Source: a virus
Virus record (IMG/VR): IMGVR_UViG_3300017986_002164
Location: 1 to 28,413 of that record
Direction: 5' to 3' (one strand)
DNA length: 28,413 nucleotides
Below the pieces are notes generated by a model, which worked only from the letters and a program-made list of their open reading frames with translations, ran no database searches and was not told the origin of the DNA. Each line of letters opens with the position of its first letter. The first letter of the stretch is position 1. The translations under genes were made by a program, and so were the position numbers. Positions 1 to 7,470 of this stretch are shown here, one piece after another.

Positions 1-1303
1 AGCCACGTATGTCTGTAAACATAATAGTAAGTTCACGAGTGTCTCCACCAAGTTTTAACAGTTCAGGATTCTTTTGTAATTTTTTAACCATAGCAGGTGC
101 TAGGTAATGTTCAAACTGTTTCTTAATTTGTTGTTTAAGTTGAAACTCTTTTACAAATCTGTTAAAGGTAGCATGTAAGCCGACTAACACAAGTGCCACT
201 ATAGGCATTGTAACATCTAACAGATATAGATAGTTTTGCCACGCATATAAAGAACCATATGCTAATCCACCACCAAGTATTAGTATAGCGCCACCAACTA
301 ACCAGTATGGCGCAAAAGCAGCAATTAAAATAATAAGAATACTTACAACAGCAGTAGTGCTAAGTTCTGCTAAGTCAGCCCAAAACGGACGTTCTATTTG
401 ATCACCGTCAATCATTGTTTGTAGTGTAACGGCACTTGGTATGTAATTATATTGTGGTCCTGTAGGACTTGCTATAAGTCCACCCAGTCCTTCGGCTGTT
501 ACGCCTATAATTACTGTTTTGCCTTGAAGTGTAAAAAACTGATCTTGATCTGCGGCACTAACTTCTGTAAACCATTTGTTCCAACGTAGCCATATCTGTC
601 CATTAGGATCAGTGCTAACGATAGGATAACCCGGCACACGAATTTTTTCTACTCCGCCTTCATTTGCTTTTACTTGATAACTTGGTGCGCCTGTTGCTAG
701 ACGTATAACTTCAACTGCTATGCTTGGATATGTTTCTTCGCCCACTCGCATAATAAGTGGTACACGACGAACAACACCATCTATTTCAGGAGCAGTGTTT
801 AATACACCAACACCGTCAGCGTTGTCGCCTAATAAAGGAATAGGACCTAGCATACCCGGCCATTCAAACAAGTACGGCAGTGGGTCTCCTATTTTTGCTA
901 TTCCACGTGGCACAGCATTTTTGTTTGCCTGTAGGCTTCCTGTCTGTGCTATAATGACACCGTTTCCTGCTAGTGCTTCAGCCAGTGCCATATCACCACC
1001 AAGTCTATCGTCCTCGCTGAACAGTATAGGTAAAACTATAACTCCTGCTCCTTGTTCACGCAACTTCCAGATAAGTTCTGCCAGAACGTCACGCTTCCAG
1101 GGCCACTGTCCATATTTTTCTATGGCGGCTTCGTCGATTGTTACAATACCAATATCAGGACTAACTACCCCTTCATCAGTTTGTTGTAACAAATCGAAAC
1201 TTTTCAATCTTGCTGTCTGTACAATATAACTGTCATTATAGTGAACAAACAACAGAACAAGAGCTGTTATTAATGCTGTTGCCCAATGTGTAATATATTT
1301 CAT
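1..1303 (-). CDS. CHASE2-domain adenylate/guanylate cyclase, C-terminus cut by window edge
   Basis: I translated 434 codons by hand from an ATG at 1303-1301; the reading frame stays open to the left edge. The N-terminus has a membrane segment (about residues 7-20), then an extracytoplasmic CHASE2 sensor domain (about 25-305; note WPWKR near residue 70 and the DGVGVLN and DGVVRRVPL segments). Three further membrane segments follow at about 318-378, then the start of a class III nucleotide cyclase domain ending in FTDIRG, whose Asp431 would be the first metal-binding residue. Known members of this family make cAMP or cGMP in response to an external signal. Catalytic residues after 434 lie outside the window, so activity and base specificity cannot be judged. 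It is divergent from the 1345 gene, with a GATAAATA box five bases before the ATG. A sensor cyclase is unexpected in a phage genome; a host-derived segment is the alternative. Confidence 0.85.
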   Translation of the reverse strand, partial: MKYITHWATALITALVLLFVHYNDSYIVQTARLKSFDLLQQTDEGVVSPDIGIVTIDEAAIEKYGQWPWKRDVLAELIWKLREQGAGVIVLPILFSEDDRLGGDMALAEALAGNGVIIAQTGSLQANKNAVPRGIAKIGDPLPYLFEWPGMLGPIPLLGDNADGVGVLNTAPEIDGVVRRVPLIMRVGEETYPSIAVEVIRLATGAPSYQVKANEGGVEKIRVPGYPIVSTDPNGQIWLRWNKWFTEVSAADQDQFFTLQGKTVIIGVTAEGLGGLIASPTGPQYNYIPSAVTLQTMIDGDQIERPFWADLAELSTTAVVSILIILIAAFAPYWLVGGAILILGGGLAYGSLYAWQNYLYLLDVTMPIVALVLVGLHATFNRFVKEFQLKQQIKKQFEHYLAPAMVKKLQKNPELLKLGGDTRELTIMFTDIRG

Positions 1304-1308
1304 ATTGA

Positions 1309-1316
1309 TATTTATC
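1309..1316 (-). promoter_or_regulatory. Late-promoter-like box GATAAATA before the cyclase gene
   Basis: On the minus strand the box is GATAAATA, then five bases, then the ATG of the cyclase gene. It matches the NATAAATA late-promoter motif of T4-like phages. If used as a -10 element, the transcript would begin at or within the start of the gene. Confidence 0.35.
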
Positions 1317-1331
1317 AAAAAGCAATGGAGT

Positions 1332-1339
1332 GATAAATA
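1332..1339 (+). promoter_or_regulatory. Late-promoter-like box GATAAATA before the 1345 gene
   Basis: This is the mirror of the minus-strand box: GATAAATA, five bases, then ATG at 1345. The same spacing on both divergent genes suggests it is not chance. Confidence 0.35.
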
Positions 1340-1344
1340 GTTAT

Positions 1345-1974
1345 ATGCGTAGATTATTAATCCTTACAGGGCCGCAAGGTAGCGGAAATCACCTATTCAG
1401 CAAAATATTTGCTCTTCATGAAGATGTGTACGGATGGAAAACACTTCTTAATACATATTGGGAAGGACACCATCACGAGCCATTTGCTAAACACTGGCAA
1501 AACCCAGTATTGTTAAGAGATTTTGATTGGGACCAATCAGACTATTATGTAACAAGTGTAAGTTGTCCATACTTTAAAGATGGCTTACCACATATTCCAG
1601 ATTACATGGAGTTTATTGAAACATGTTATGACTTGGTAGATTATGTTAGCGTAGCAGTTATAGGACGTGATAGTAATATACTAGAGTACCAGCAAGAGAG
1701 AGTAAGAGGAGCTCACACCACTCCATTGTTTTTAGATAGACTGGATGACTTAATGAGTGCTGGTGTTGATGTAAACTTTGTTAGTCAGGAATTGTTATAC
1801 TTGTACCGCAGTGTATATTTGGAAAAATTGTCAATGGAGATAGATTTTCCTATAGCACATTGGGATCCTGATGTTGACGAAATTTTAAAAGATGATGCCA
1901 ATAGAAAATATGTTAAGCCAACACATGAATACTGGTTGGATCACGAAGTACATAAGGCAGTTAAAGAAAGTTAA
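1345..1974 (+). CDS. P-loop protein, sulfotransferase-like
   Basis: The protein begins with a hydrophobic strand and a glycine-rich loop (LTGPQGSGNH, about residues 6-15) that resembles a P-loop in which the usual Lys-Ser/Thr is replaced by Asn-His, as in the 5'-phosphosulfate-binding loop of sulfotransferase-like proteins. The rest, about 200 residues, has no motif I can name. I chose ATG 1345 because it places the loop directly after the start; a GTG at 1330 in the same frame would add five residues and would overlap the late-promoter-like box. It converges on the radical SAM gene, overlapping its stop by four bases. A role in sulfating or otherwise modifying a surface glycan fits the neighbouring glycosyltransferases, but this is inference. 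Confidence 0.6.
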   Translation: MRRLLILTGPQGSGNHLFSKIFALHEDVYGWKTLLNTYWEGHHHEPFAKHWQNPVLLRDFDWDQSDYYVTSVSCPYFKDGLPHIPDYMEFIETCYDLVDYVSVAVIGRDSNILEYQQERVRGAHTTPLFLDRLDDLMSAGVDVNFVSQELLYLYRSVYLEKLSMEIDFPIAHWDPDVDEILKDDANRKYVKPTHEYWLDHEVHKAVKES

Positions 1975-3041
1975 CTCTTTTTAGCACACTTTTCCTTACA
2001 TACACTGATGTTTTCAAAGTTGTCCGTAATTTTGCGATAACCAGGTCCAGCAAGTATCTCTTCAACACTGTGGTTATATATACTCATACTTTCTAAATCT
2101 TCCGGTGTTAGTCCAGCACCTTCAATCATGCGGTTATCCTCACTTCTCATATAACAGCAAGGATAGTAGATACCGTTACTGCCTATAAACTGAGCCCAGT
2201 TTTTAACATTAATACATTGTGGATATACACTTTCAGTTTCGTATTTTTCTTCTTTCTGTTGTTGTGATTGTATTACATTATCATATTTTGCTGTATTAGT
2301 AGTTTTTAGATTCTTTTCCTCAGTAACTTTTCTAACTCTTGGATGAATTTGTATTCTTAATCTAGGAGGCTTAAGATGTTTAATGGATTCATAATATTCT
2401 TCTAGTAGATCAAGGTTTTCACTAAACTCTTCAATAGGAATAGTTTGTCCTGGTTGGGCTCGTTTAGTATGTACTAGCATAAACTGTCGCATACCCAACT
2501 CCCATGCTTTGTCATACGCAGCTTTAATATCTTTAAAACTACTGTTGTATCTAAAAACAATATACTTCCAACGTGTAAATTTACCCGCCTCATTCAGTAT
2601 ACGAATACCACGCTCAATACTTGGCCAGTGACCATTAACACGATACGTTGTAAAATTATCTGGCGGTCCATCAATACTAAAGACCATACCATGTAGTTTT
2701 CCTTGTACTGGATCAGGCATCGCTTGGGCTATTTTGTGCCATGTTTCTTCTTTTACATAACTGCCGTTCGTATCAAAATTAAACTCAATATCACGTTGTT
2801 TAAGTATCTCAATAATCTTATAAGCATCAGGATTATAGATGCCGTCGCCAAAACTACCACCAAAATATACTTTGGTTACAGTATCGTCAATAGCATCTAT
2901 TAACTTGTCAACATCGAGATGTCCATTGTCCCATCTCTCTCTGTCTTTGACTTGTCTAACTCGTGGGCAAACAGGACAACTAAGTGTACATTTACTTGTT
3001 AGTTCTATTTCAAGTGTATTACTTCTTGGGAATTGTACCAT
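1971..3041 (-). CDS. Radical SAM/SPASM-type enzyme
   Basis: The 356-residue protein has the radical SAM cluster motif CxxxCxxC at Cys18, Cys22 and Cys25, followed by a typical radical SAM core (YFGGSFGDG and FSIDGP segments). The C-terminal third carries extra cysteines (one in YPQC, a PCC pair, and CKEKC near the end), the pattern of an auxiliary iron-sulfur SPASM or twitch domain. Such enzymes modify peptides, proteins or sugars by radical chemistry; no substrate is evident here. It is the last gene of a leftward operon and overlaps the GT8-like gene by 23 bases, so the two are probably co-translated. A related enzyme lies at 7470, with its cluster cysteines at the same residue numbers. Confidence 0.8.
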   Translation of the reverse strand: MVQFPRSNTLEIELTSKCTLSCPVCPRVRQVKDRERWDNGHLDVDKLIDAIDDTVTKVYFGGSFGDGIYNPDAYKIIEILKQRDIEFNFDTNGSYVKEETWHKIAQAMPDPVQGKLHGMVFSIDGPPDNFTTYRVNGHWPSIERGIRILNEAGKFTRWKYIVFRYNSSFKDIKAAYDKAWELGMRQFMLVHTKRAQPGQTIPIEEFSENLDLLEEYYESIKHLKPPRLRIQIHPRVRKVTEEKNLKTTNTAKYDNVIQSQQQKEEKYETESVYPQCINVKNWAQFIGSNGIYYPCCYMRSEDNRMIEGAGLTPEDLESMSIYNHSVEEILAGPGYRKITDNFENISVCKEKCAKKS

Positions 3042-3732
3042 AAGGAATTCCAGTCATTTCTTTATATTCATCTAACCACATTTGTTCATATTGTTGTCCC
3101 CATACATCGTTCCAGGGACCACCATTGGTAAAATGTAGTGCTTTAGGCGTTGCCTCTGCTACGCCATATTCTCCAACCAGCCAGTTCCAACTATAACTAA
3201 TATCACCTATTTCTCGATCATGACACCAATGAAAGCGGTGTAGCCATTCAGCACTTCGGTTTGACACGGTCAGTGGTGTTAGTTTACGACAACTTGGATG
3301 ATTGTTATTGAATATCATAAAACTACTCCAGTTTTTTCTAGGAAGAGCAACTTGCTCGTGTCCCCAAAATTTAACTGGTTGTTTGGGATCATAAGGTAAG
3401 TGCCTTACACAAAACACAGCATAATCATCAGCATATGGTTCGCGATTAATTCTATCAAATAAACTTGTAATATCATGTGTAAATAAAAAATCGCTATCAC
3501 AAAACATACTCCAACCTTTATAGTCGTTCAAAAACGGTACTAAAAAACGAGTGTATGTAAATTCTGTGCTAGCAGGAGAAAGAGGATCTCGATAATAGGC
3601 ACCACTTTCTCTTAGTTCATGCTGTTTTAAATGCTGAACGTTCAGCGTATACCTAGCATGTTTGTAAATACTGTATTCACAAACGTCACTGGCATCTTGT
3701 TGTTTACTATCCCAACCTATATAAATCTTCAT
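3019..3732 (-). CDS. GT8-like glycosyltransferase
   Basis: This 237-residue protein starts with a Rossmann-like strand (MKIYIGWDSK) and has a DxD metal/nucleotide-sugar motif in FCDSDFLF near residue 80. A C-terminal LHFTNGGPW segment matches the conserved His-x-x-Gly region of family 8 glycosyltransferases. It likely transfers a sugar from a nucleotide donor onto a glycan or protein. It sits in a leftward operon, overlapping the upstream gene by the four-base ATGA junction and the downstream radical SAM gene by 23 bases. Acceptor unknown. Confidence 0.7.
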   Translation of the reverse strand: MKIYIGWDSKQQDASDVCEYSIYKHARYTLNVQHLKQHELRESGAYYRDPLSPASTEFTYTRFLVPFLNDYKGWSMFCDSDFLFTHDITSLFDRINREPYADDYAVFCVRHLPYDPKQPVKFWGHEQVALPRKNWSSFMIFNNNHPSCRKLTPLTVSNRSAEWLHRFHWCHDREIGDISYSWNWLVGEYGVAEATPKALHFTNGGPWNDVWGQQYEQMWLDEYKEMTGIPYGTIPKK

Positions 3733-4703
3733 TGATTCCTTCTGTGCGAGCTAATACAAGGTCTTGTATTTTCAAAGAAAAGAGCTCTGCTTTCAATATA
3801 CTTCCAGTGTGTATCGTTCAAACTTTTTGGGAAGTGAAAGTATCTACTTGGATACCAAACACCATTATGGTGTACAAACTTATATTTACCCAGATAAAAA
3901 TCACCGTTTTCAAATCGTATTTGTCTAAACAATTTTTTATCAGCAAACATTCCCATACGATGTACACCGTCACGATAACTTAAATGCGGTAAAGTTAAAC
4001 TATAATCGCCACCGGTGATTGTTCCATACTTTTGTAACCCTTTGTGTACGCCACTGGCAAATGGTTTAAAATGATTATTGCCTCCGGTATCATATCCTTC
4101 CTGAGTAAATGTTACATCACAATATTCTAATTCAAATGTATTGTGTAGTATTTGTGGAAACATAGCACAAAACTCTTCTGGAGTTTCCACTTCTTCGTAT
4201 CCCTGAGTCCATATCCAGGGTGTGTTATCCAGTTCAGGATACCAGATATAAAAGCATTTGACGTCTTCCAGTGGATTGAGAAACGTGATTACAAACTTTT
4301 TATCACTGCCTGGATGACTTGCTACATTTCTACCTGTTTGTATTAGTTGTACTGGTGCTTCTTGACCATTACGTTCTATATCCTGATCTAACCAGAAAAG
4401 TTTGTAAAATTGATAGCATAAATACAACTGTTCGTTTTCACTATTCCATTCGTTTGGCATACTCTTTTCAACAAAGTAGTCCTTTACACTGTCTGGAACT
4501 TCAGCAAAACGATCTATCATACGGCTGAGTAAACCAACCATATGTCCACAAGTGCTACTCTTGGTGTCACAATCATAGGCACTCCGTAAATGCTCACCCT
4601 GTACAGTGCAACGTAATATTTTTGCTCTGCCAGTAGTGTTCATCCAGGAATAAAATTTATTGAGGGCTTCTAGATTACTAGAAGAAATGCTTGACAAATA
4701 CAT
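3729..4703 (-). CDS. Conserved-looking protein of unknown function, first gene of leftward operon
   Basis: I do not recognise this 324-residue soluble protein. It is rich in aromatic residues, has no signal peptide or membrane segment, and contains a HPGSDKK segment near residue 130 and several cysteines. It begins the leftward operon with the GT8-like glycosyltransferase and the radical SAM enzyme, sharing an ATGA stop/start junction with the former, which suggests a role in the same modification pathway. Its start codon lies inside the promoter of the divergent rightward operon. Confidence 0.6.
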   Translation of the reverse strand: MYLSSISSSNLEALNKFYSWMNTTGRAKILRCTVQGEHLRSAYDCDTKSSTCGHMVGLLSRMIDRFAEVPDSVKDYFVEKSMPNEWNSENEQLYLCYQFYKLFWLDQDIERNGQEAPVQLIQTGRNVASHPGSDKKFVITFLNPLEDVKCFYIWYPELDNTPWIWTQGYEEVETPEEFCAMFPQILHNTFELEYCDVTFTQEGYDTGGNNHFKPFASGVHKGLQKYGTITGGDYSLTLPHLSYRDGVHRMGMFADKKLFRQIRFENGDFYLGKYKFVHHNGVWYPSRYFHFPKSLNDTHWKYIESRALFFENTRPCISSHRRNQ

Positions 4704-4719
4704 TGGTTGTCCGTATAAT
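4691..4719 (+). promoter_or_regulatory. Consensus sigma70 promoter (TTGACA, 17 bases, TATAAT)
   Basis: A perfect -35 TTGACA (4691-4696) is separated by 17 bases from a perfect -10 TATAAT (4714-4719). It is oriented towards the gene at 4756 and overlaps the first codons of the divergent 4703 gene. This is what an early phage promoter served by host RNA polymerase looks like. Confidence 0.8.
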
Positions 4720-4724
4720 AAATA
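4717..4724 (+). promoter_or_regulatory. Late-promoter-like AATAAATA box
   Basis: AATAAATA overlaps the last three bases of the sigma70 -10 element and matches NATAAATA. It would allow the same operon to be read by late-modified polymerase. Confidence 0.35.
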
Positions 4725-4735
4725 CTAATATAACT

Positions 4736-4743
4736 TATTTATC
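4736..4743 (-). promoter_or_regulatory. Late-promoter-like GATAAATA box for leftward operon
   Basis: On the minus strand GATAAATA lies 32 bases before the ATG of the leftward operon's first gene. No good -35 element was seen for that strand, which fits a late rather than an early promoter. Confidence 0.35.
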
Positions 4744-4755
4744 GTAAGGAATCTA

Positions 4756-5460
4756 ATGCTAGACGTATTCATGCTCACATTCGGTGAGCCCGAAGCGGAT
4801 GCTAATTTTGAAAAACTATTAGAAAAAGCACCGCATGCCAAACGCATTGATGGGATAGTTGGACTATTGAACGCACACAAAGCATGTGCCGAGGAAAGCA
4901 GAACCACATACTTTTATGTTTGTGATGCTGATGCCCAGATCAAAGACAATTTTCAATTTAATTTTACCCCAAGTAGACGAAAAGAAGCCTATCCTGGTGT
5001 CCCAGAAACAGAATGCGTTTTTACATATCGAAGTCATAATCCTATCAATGATCTATTGTATGGATATGGCGCAGTAAAGTTATTCCCCAAAAAGCAATTA
5101 CTGGCCTGTGAGGAATTCAAAGTAGACATGACCACAAGTATTGGAGCAAAATTTGTTCCTAAATTTGAGATCAGTAATACAACAGCGTTTAACACTGATC
5201 CGTTTAACACTTGGAGAAGTGCGTTCCGTGAATGTACTAAACTAGCAAGTGGTATTATTGACAACAAAAAACAAGTTGATGATATGTACCGTTTAGAAGT
5301 ATGGTGTACACGAGGGGAAAATAGACGCTATGGCGAGTACGCCATTATGGGTGCTGAACAAGGTAAAGACTTTGGCACACACTATAAGTATAATAAAGAA
5401 GCACTCCGTAAGATAAATGACTGGGCATGGTTAAAGGAACAATTTAATGAAGCACTCTGA
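4756..5460 (+). CDS. Glycosyltransferase-like protein
   Basis: The 234-residue protein opens with MLDVFMLTFGEPEADANFE and contains a DADAQI segment near residue 58 that fits the DxD nucleotide-sugar motif of GT-A glycosyltransferases. I know similar openings from marine phage proteins annotated as glycosyltransferases. ATG 4756 follows an AAGGA ribosome-binding site. It is the first gene of the long rightward transcription unit, and its end overlaps the next gene by 14 bases. Acceptor and donor are unknown. Confidence 0.55.
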   Translation: MLDVFMLTFGEPEADANFEKLLEKAPHAKRIDGIVGLLNAHKACAEESRTTYFYVCDADAQIKDNFQFNFTPSRRKEAYPGVPETECVFTYRSHNPINDLLYGYGAVKLFPKKQLLACEEFKVDMTTSIGAKFVPKFEISNTTAFNTDPFNTWRSAFRECTKLASGIIDNKKQVDDMYRLEVWCTRGENRRYGEYAIMGAEQGKDFGTHYKYNKEALRKINDWAWLKEQFNEAL

Positions 5461-6601
5461 ATTTGTAGAAAAGTATCATTGGTTAAATGGACTAGATGAA
5501 TACTTTAAACGTGAAACACAGGTAATAGATGGTGTAGCACAAAATGAACGTTGGGAAGTAATATTCAAAGCACTGTTTCACAACAATTGGTATAGGAAAC
5601 GAGATTTAATCCTGGAACTAGTTCAGCGAGATAAAAGTGATGATGTACATGTAAAAAGTTGGTTAAATGTACTGCTCATGGATCATATTGAAGTAGATTA
5701 TGATAAGCCACAACTTATTATCAGTCTACTCCGTAAGTACATGAAGGAGGACATACTACTAAGCAACATGGTAAACTTTATGAACTACTGGGTAGATGAT
5801 AACGGCGAGTTTGGTGATGCTCCTGATCTAGGAGACTTCCTCAGCAGAGGACAGATAATGAGTAAACTCTGGCTTGCTGATGAACTTGAGAAAGTAATAC
5901 CACGTAGTGAAAGACTGGGTAATGTAGTTTTTTATGGTGGTTGGTATAACTTTTTTGCCTACATGTTATATCACAGATGGGACGTAGACAGTATTTACAG
6001 TCTTGATATGGATAGTAAAACAATTGAACCTTGTAAAAGATTATACCCTGGTGAAGTTGAAGAACATAGATTTTTTCCTATACATACAGATGTAAATAAT
6101 CTGAAATGGGAAGACAACGAGTTATTTTATCCAAAGATGAATCTCAAGAACCGTAAAACAGATCATTATCAGAGTATGGTTGATTCATGGATTGAAAAAC
6201 AAGAAAAAAAGTATACAGAAAGACTACAAGAAAAAGAAGCAGAAATACGACAAGGATATACCACGCCTGAAGAAATCAGAGAAGGATTGTATGCTGATAA
6301 AGAAGATGTTTTTGCCCGGTTTAAAAAAGCGGCAGAATTAAGTAATTTTAATAAAATTGGCAAAGTAGATTTGGTTGTTAATACTAGTTGTGAACACATG
6401 AATAACCAGTGGTTTGAAGATTTACCTGACGGACAACTAGTAGTATTACATCAAAACGATTACTTTGACAACGAGCAACATGTAAACTGTTGTAGAGATC
6501 TTAACGACGTTAAGAAAAAGTATCCCATGAGCGAACTATACTATGAAGGCGAACTTGATACTTATTTGTACAATCGCTTTATGCTTATTGGTAGAAAATA
6601 A
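5447..6601 (+). CDS. Class I SAM-dependent methyltransferase-like protein
   Basis: The 384-residue protein has an N-terminal helical region (1-150) and then a Rossmann-like part. GNVVFYGGWYNFF (159-170) is in the place of motif I, SLDMDS (Asp187) in the place of the ribose-binding acidic residue, and VDLVVNTSCEHM (about 306-317) in the place of motif IV. A charged, probably helical insertion (about 235-300) interrupts the fold. The substrate is not evident. The start overlaps the preceding gene by 14 bases and the stop shares a base with the next ATG, so it is part of one operon. Motif I is not the canonical glycine pattern, so activity is uncertain. Confidence 0.6.
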   Translation: MKHSEFVEKYHWLNGLDEYFKRETQVIDGVAQNERWEVIFKALFHNNWYRKRDLILELVQRDKSDDVHVKSWLNVLLMDHIEVDYDKPQLIISLLRKYMKEDILLSNMVNFMNYWVDDNGEFGDAPDLGDFLSRGQIMSKLWLADELEKVIPRSERLGNVVFYGGWYNFFAYMLYHRWDVDSIYSLDMDSKTIEPCKRLYPGEVEEHRFFPIHTDVNNLKWEDNELFYPKMNLKNRKTDHYQSMVDSWIEKQEKKYTERLQEKEAEIRQGYTTPEEIREGLYADKEDVFARFKKAAELSNFNKIGKVDLVVNTSCEHMNNQWFEDLPDGQLVVLHQNDYFDNEQHVNCCRDLNDVKKKYPMSELYYEGELDTYLYNRFMLIGRK

Positions 6602-6861
6602 TGGATCCAGAAATTATAGTCTATAATACTATGGACTTTACTAGGATTATGGAAGGATCTTTCGCTACCTATGACGCTATTGCTAATATAAGCAGTCAAA
6701 TAACAGCAATGGGTGTATACTATGGTGTTGATTGGGATCTGGGCGAAGTATTTTATGATACTGATGGACAACAATGTATACAACTAGAATTCAAAGACAG
6801 CGCCACGGCAATGATGGTAAAACTTAAAGGTATAAAAAATCAGTTAGGAAATACAGTATGA
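6601..6861 (+). CDS. Small protein of unknown function (86 aa)
   Basis: A soluble, slightly acidic protein with no recognised motif. It is supported as real by its place in the operon: its ATG shares a base with the preceding stop (TAATG) and its stop overlaps the next ATG by four bases. Confidence 0.55.
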   Translation: MDPEIIVYNTMDFTRIMEGSFATYDAIANISSQITAMGVYYGVDWDLGEVFYDTDGQQCIQLEFKDSATAMMVKLKGIKNQLGNTV

Positions 6862-7124
6862 GTGATGAAGAAGTAGTTATGACAATGACTGAGTTTGATA
6901 TGTTTTTGGACGAACTCAGTACAAGAGAATTACAGAGAGAAGCGGCTAGAGCAATTACTACACAGCCTGCTGACAATAACAGTATTTTTAGGTTTAACAA
7001 TGTTGCTAGACATAATAGTTTGCTATGGTATAAAGCAGTGATAAAAGATTATGTCATGGAACATGGTGGTATGCCCAGTGAAATTGGTCCTGGGGTTGAC
7101 GTGACGTTTGTATTAGATGATTGA
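6858..7124 (+). CDS. Small protein of unknown function (88 aa)
   Basis: An acidic, soluble protein (MSDEEVVMTMTEFDMF at the start) with no recognised domain. It overlaps its upstream neighbour by four bases and the downstream membrane-protein gene by eight, which argues for translation coupling. Confidence 0.55.
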   Translation: MSDEEVVMTMTEFDMFLDELSTRELQREAARAITTQPADNNSIFRFNNVARHNSLLWYKAVIKDYVMEHGGMPSEIGPGVDVTFVLDD

Positions 7125-7470
7125 ATTATTACTTGTTAACGCAACCTATGTAGCATATAGGTTGGTAGTAACGGCACATATTGTAAAGTTCTTTAACCGT
7201 TACATGAACTATTACTTGGCTGTACTAATTGCCGCACAGGTAAGTTTTGCTTATGACAACGGATTATTTGCTTTTTTGTTTGATGCGTCAAACATACCCA
7301 ACATAAAAGACTTGTTGTGGGCAGATGTACAATATACTTTAAGAGTTATAGCCGCTTGGTGGCTTATTAAACAGCTCTGGGATTGGTTAAAAAATTACTA
7401 CCTAGCAGTGTTTATTGGCGCAGAGATTACCTTTGTTGTTGATTACTTTATTTTTGATGGGATTTACTAA
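7117..7470 (+). CDS. Small membrane protein with an internal duplication
   Basis: The 117-residue protein is strongly hydrophobic and aromatic, with about three to four likely membrane segments. Two stretches resemble each other: NYYLAVLIAAQVSFAYD (about 31-47) and NYYLAVFIGAEITFVVD (about 92-108), each followed by a Phe/Ile-rich end, which suggests an internal duplication. No signal peptide or catalytic motif is seen. It shares a base with the start of the radical SAM gene at 7470. I cannot name a family. Confidence 0.6.
   Translation: MIELLLVNATYVAYRLVVTAHIVKFFNRYMNYYLAVLIAAQVSFAYDNGLFAFLFDASNIPNIKDLLWADVQYTLRVIAAWWLIKQLWDWLKNYYLAVFIGAEITFVVDYFIFDGIY

Noticed and set aside
720-1229. A 169-codon open frame on the plus strand opposite the cyclase gene
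   Set aside because: The minus-strand frame reads as a coherent CHASE2 domain; the plus-strand product is Ser/Pro-rich low-complexity, with no ribosome-binding site.
4417-4424. CATAAATA on the plus strand
   Set aside because: It is inside the leftward 3729-4703 gene and about 330 bases from the next rightward start.
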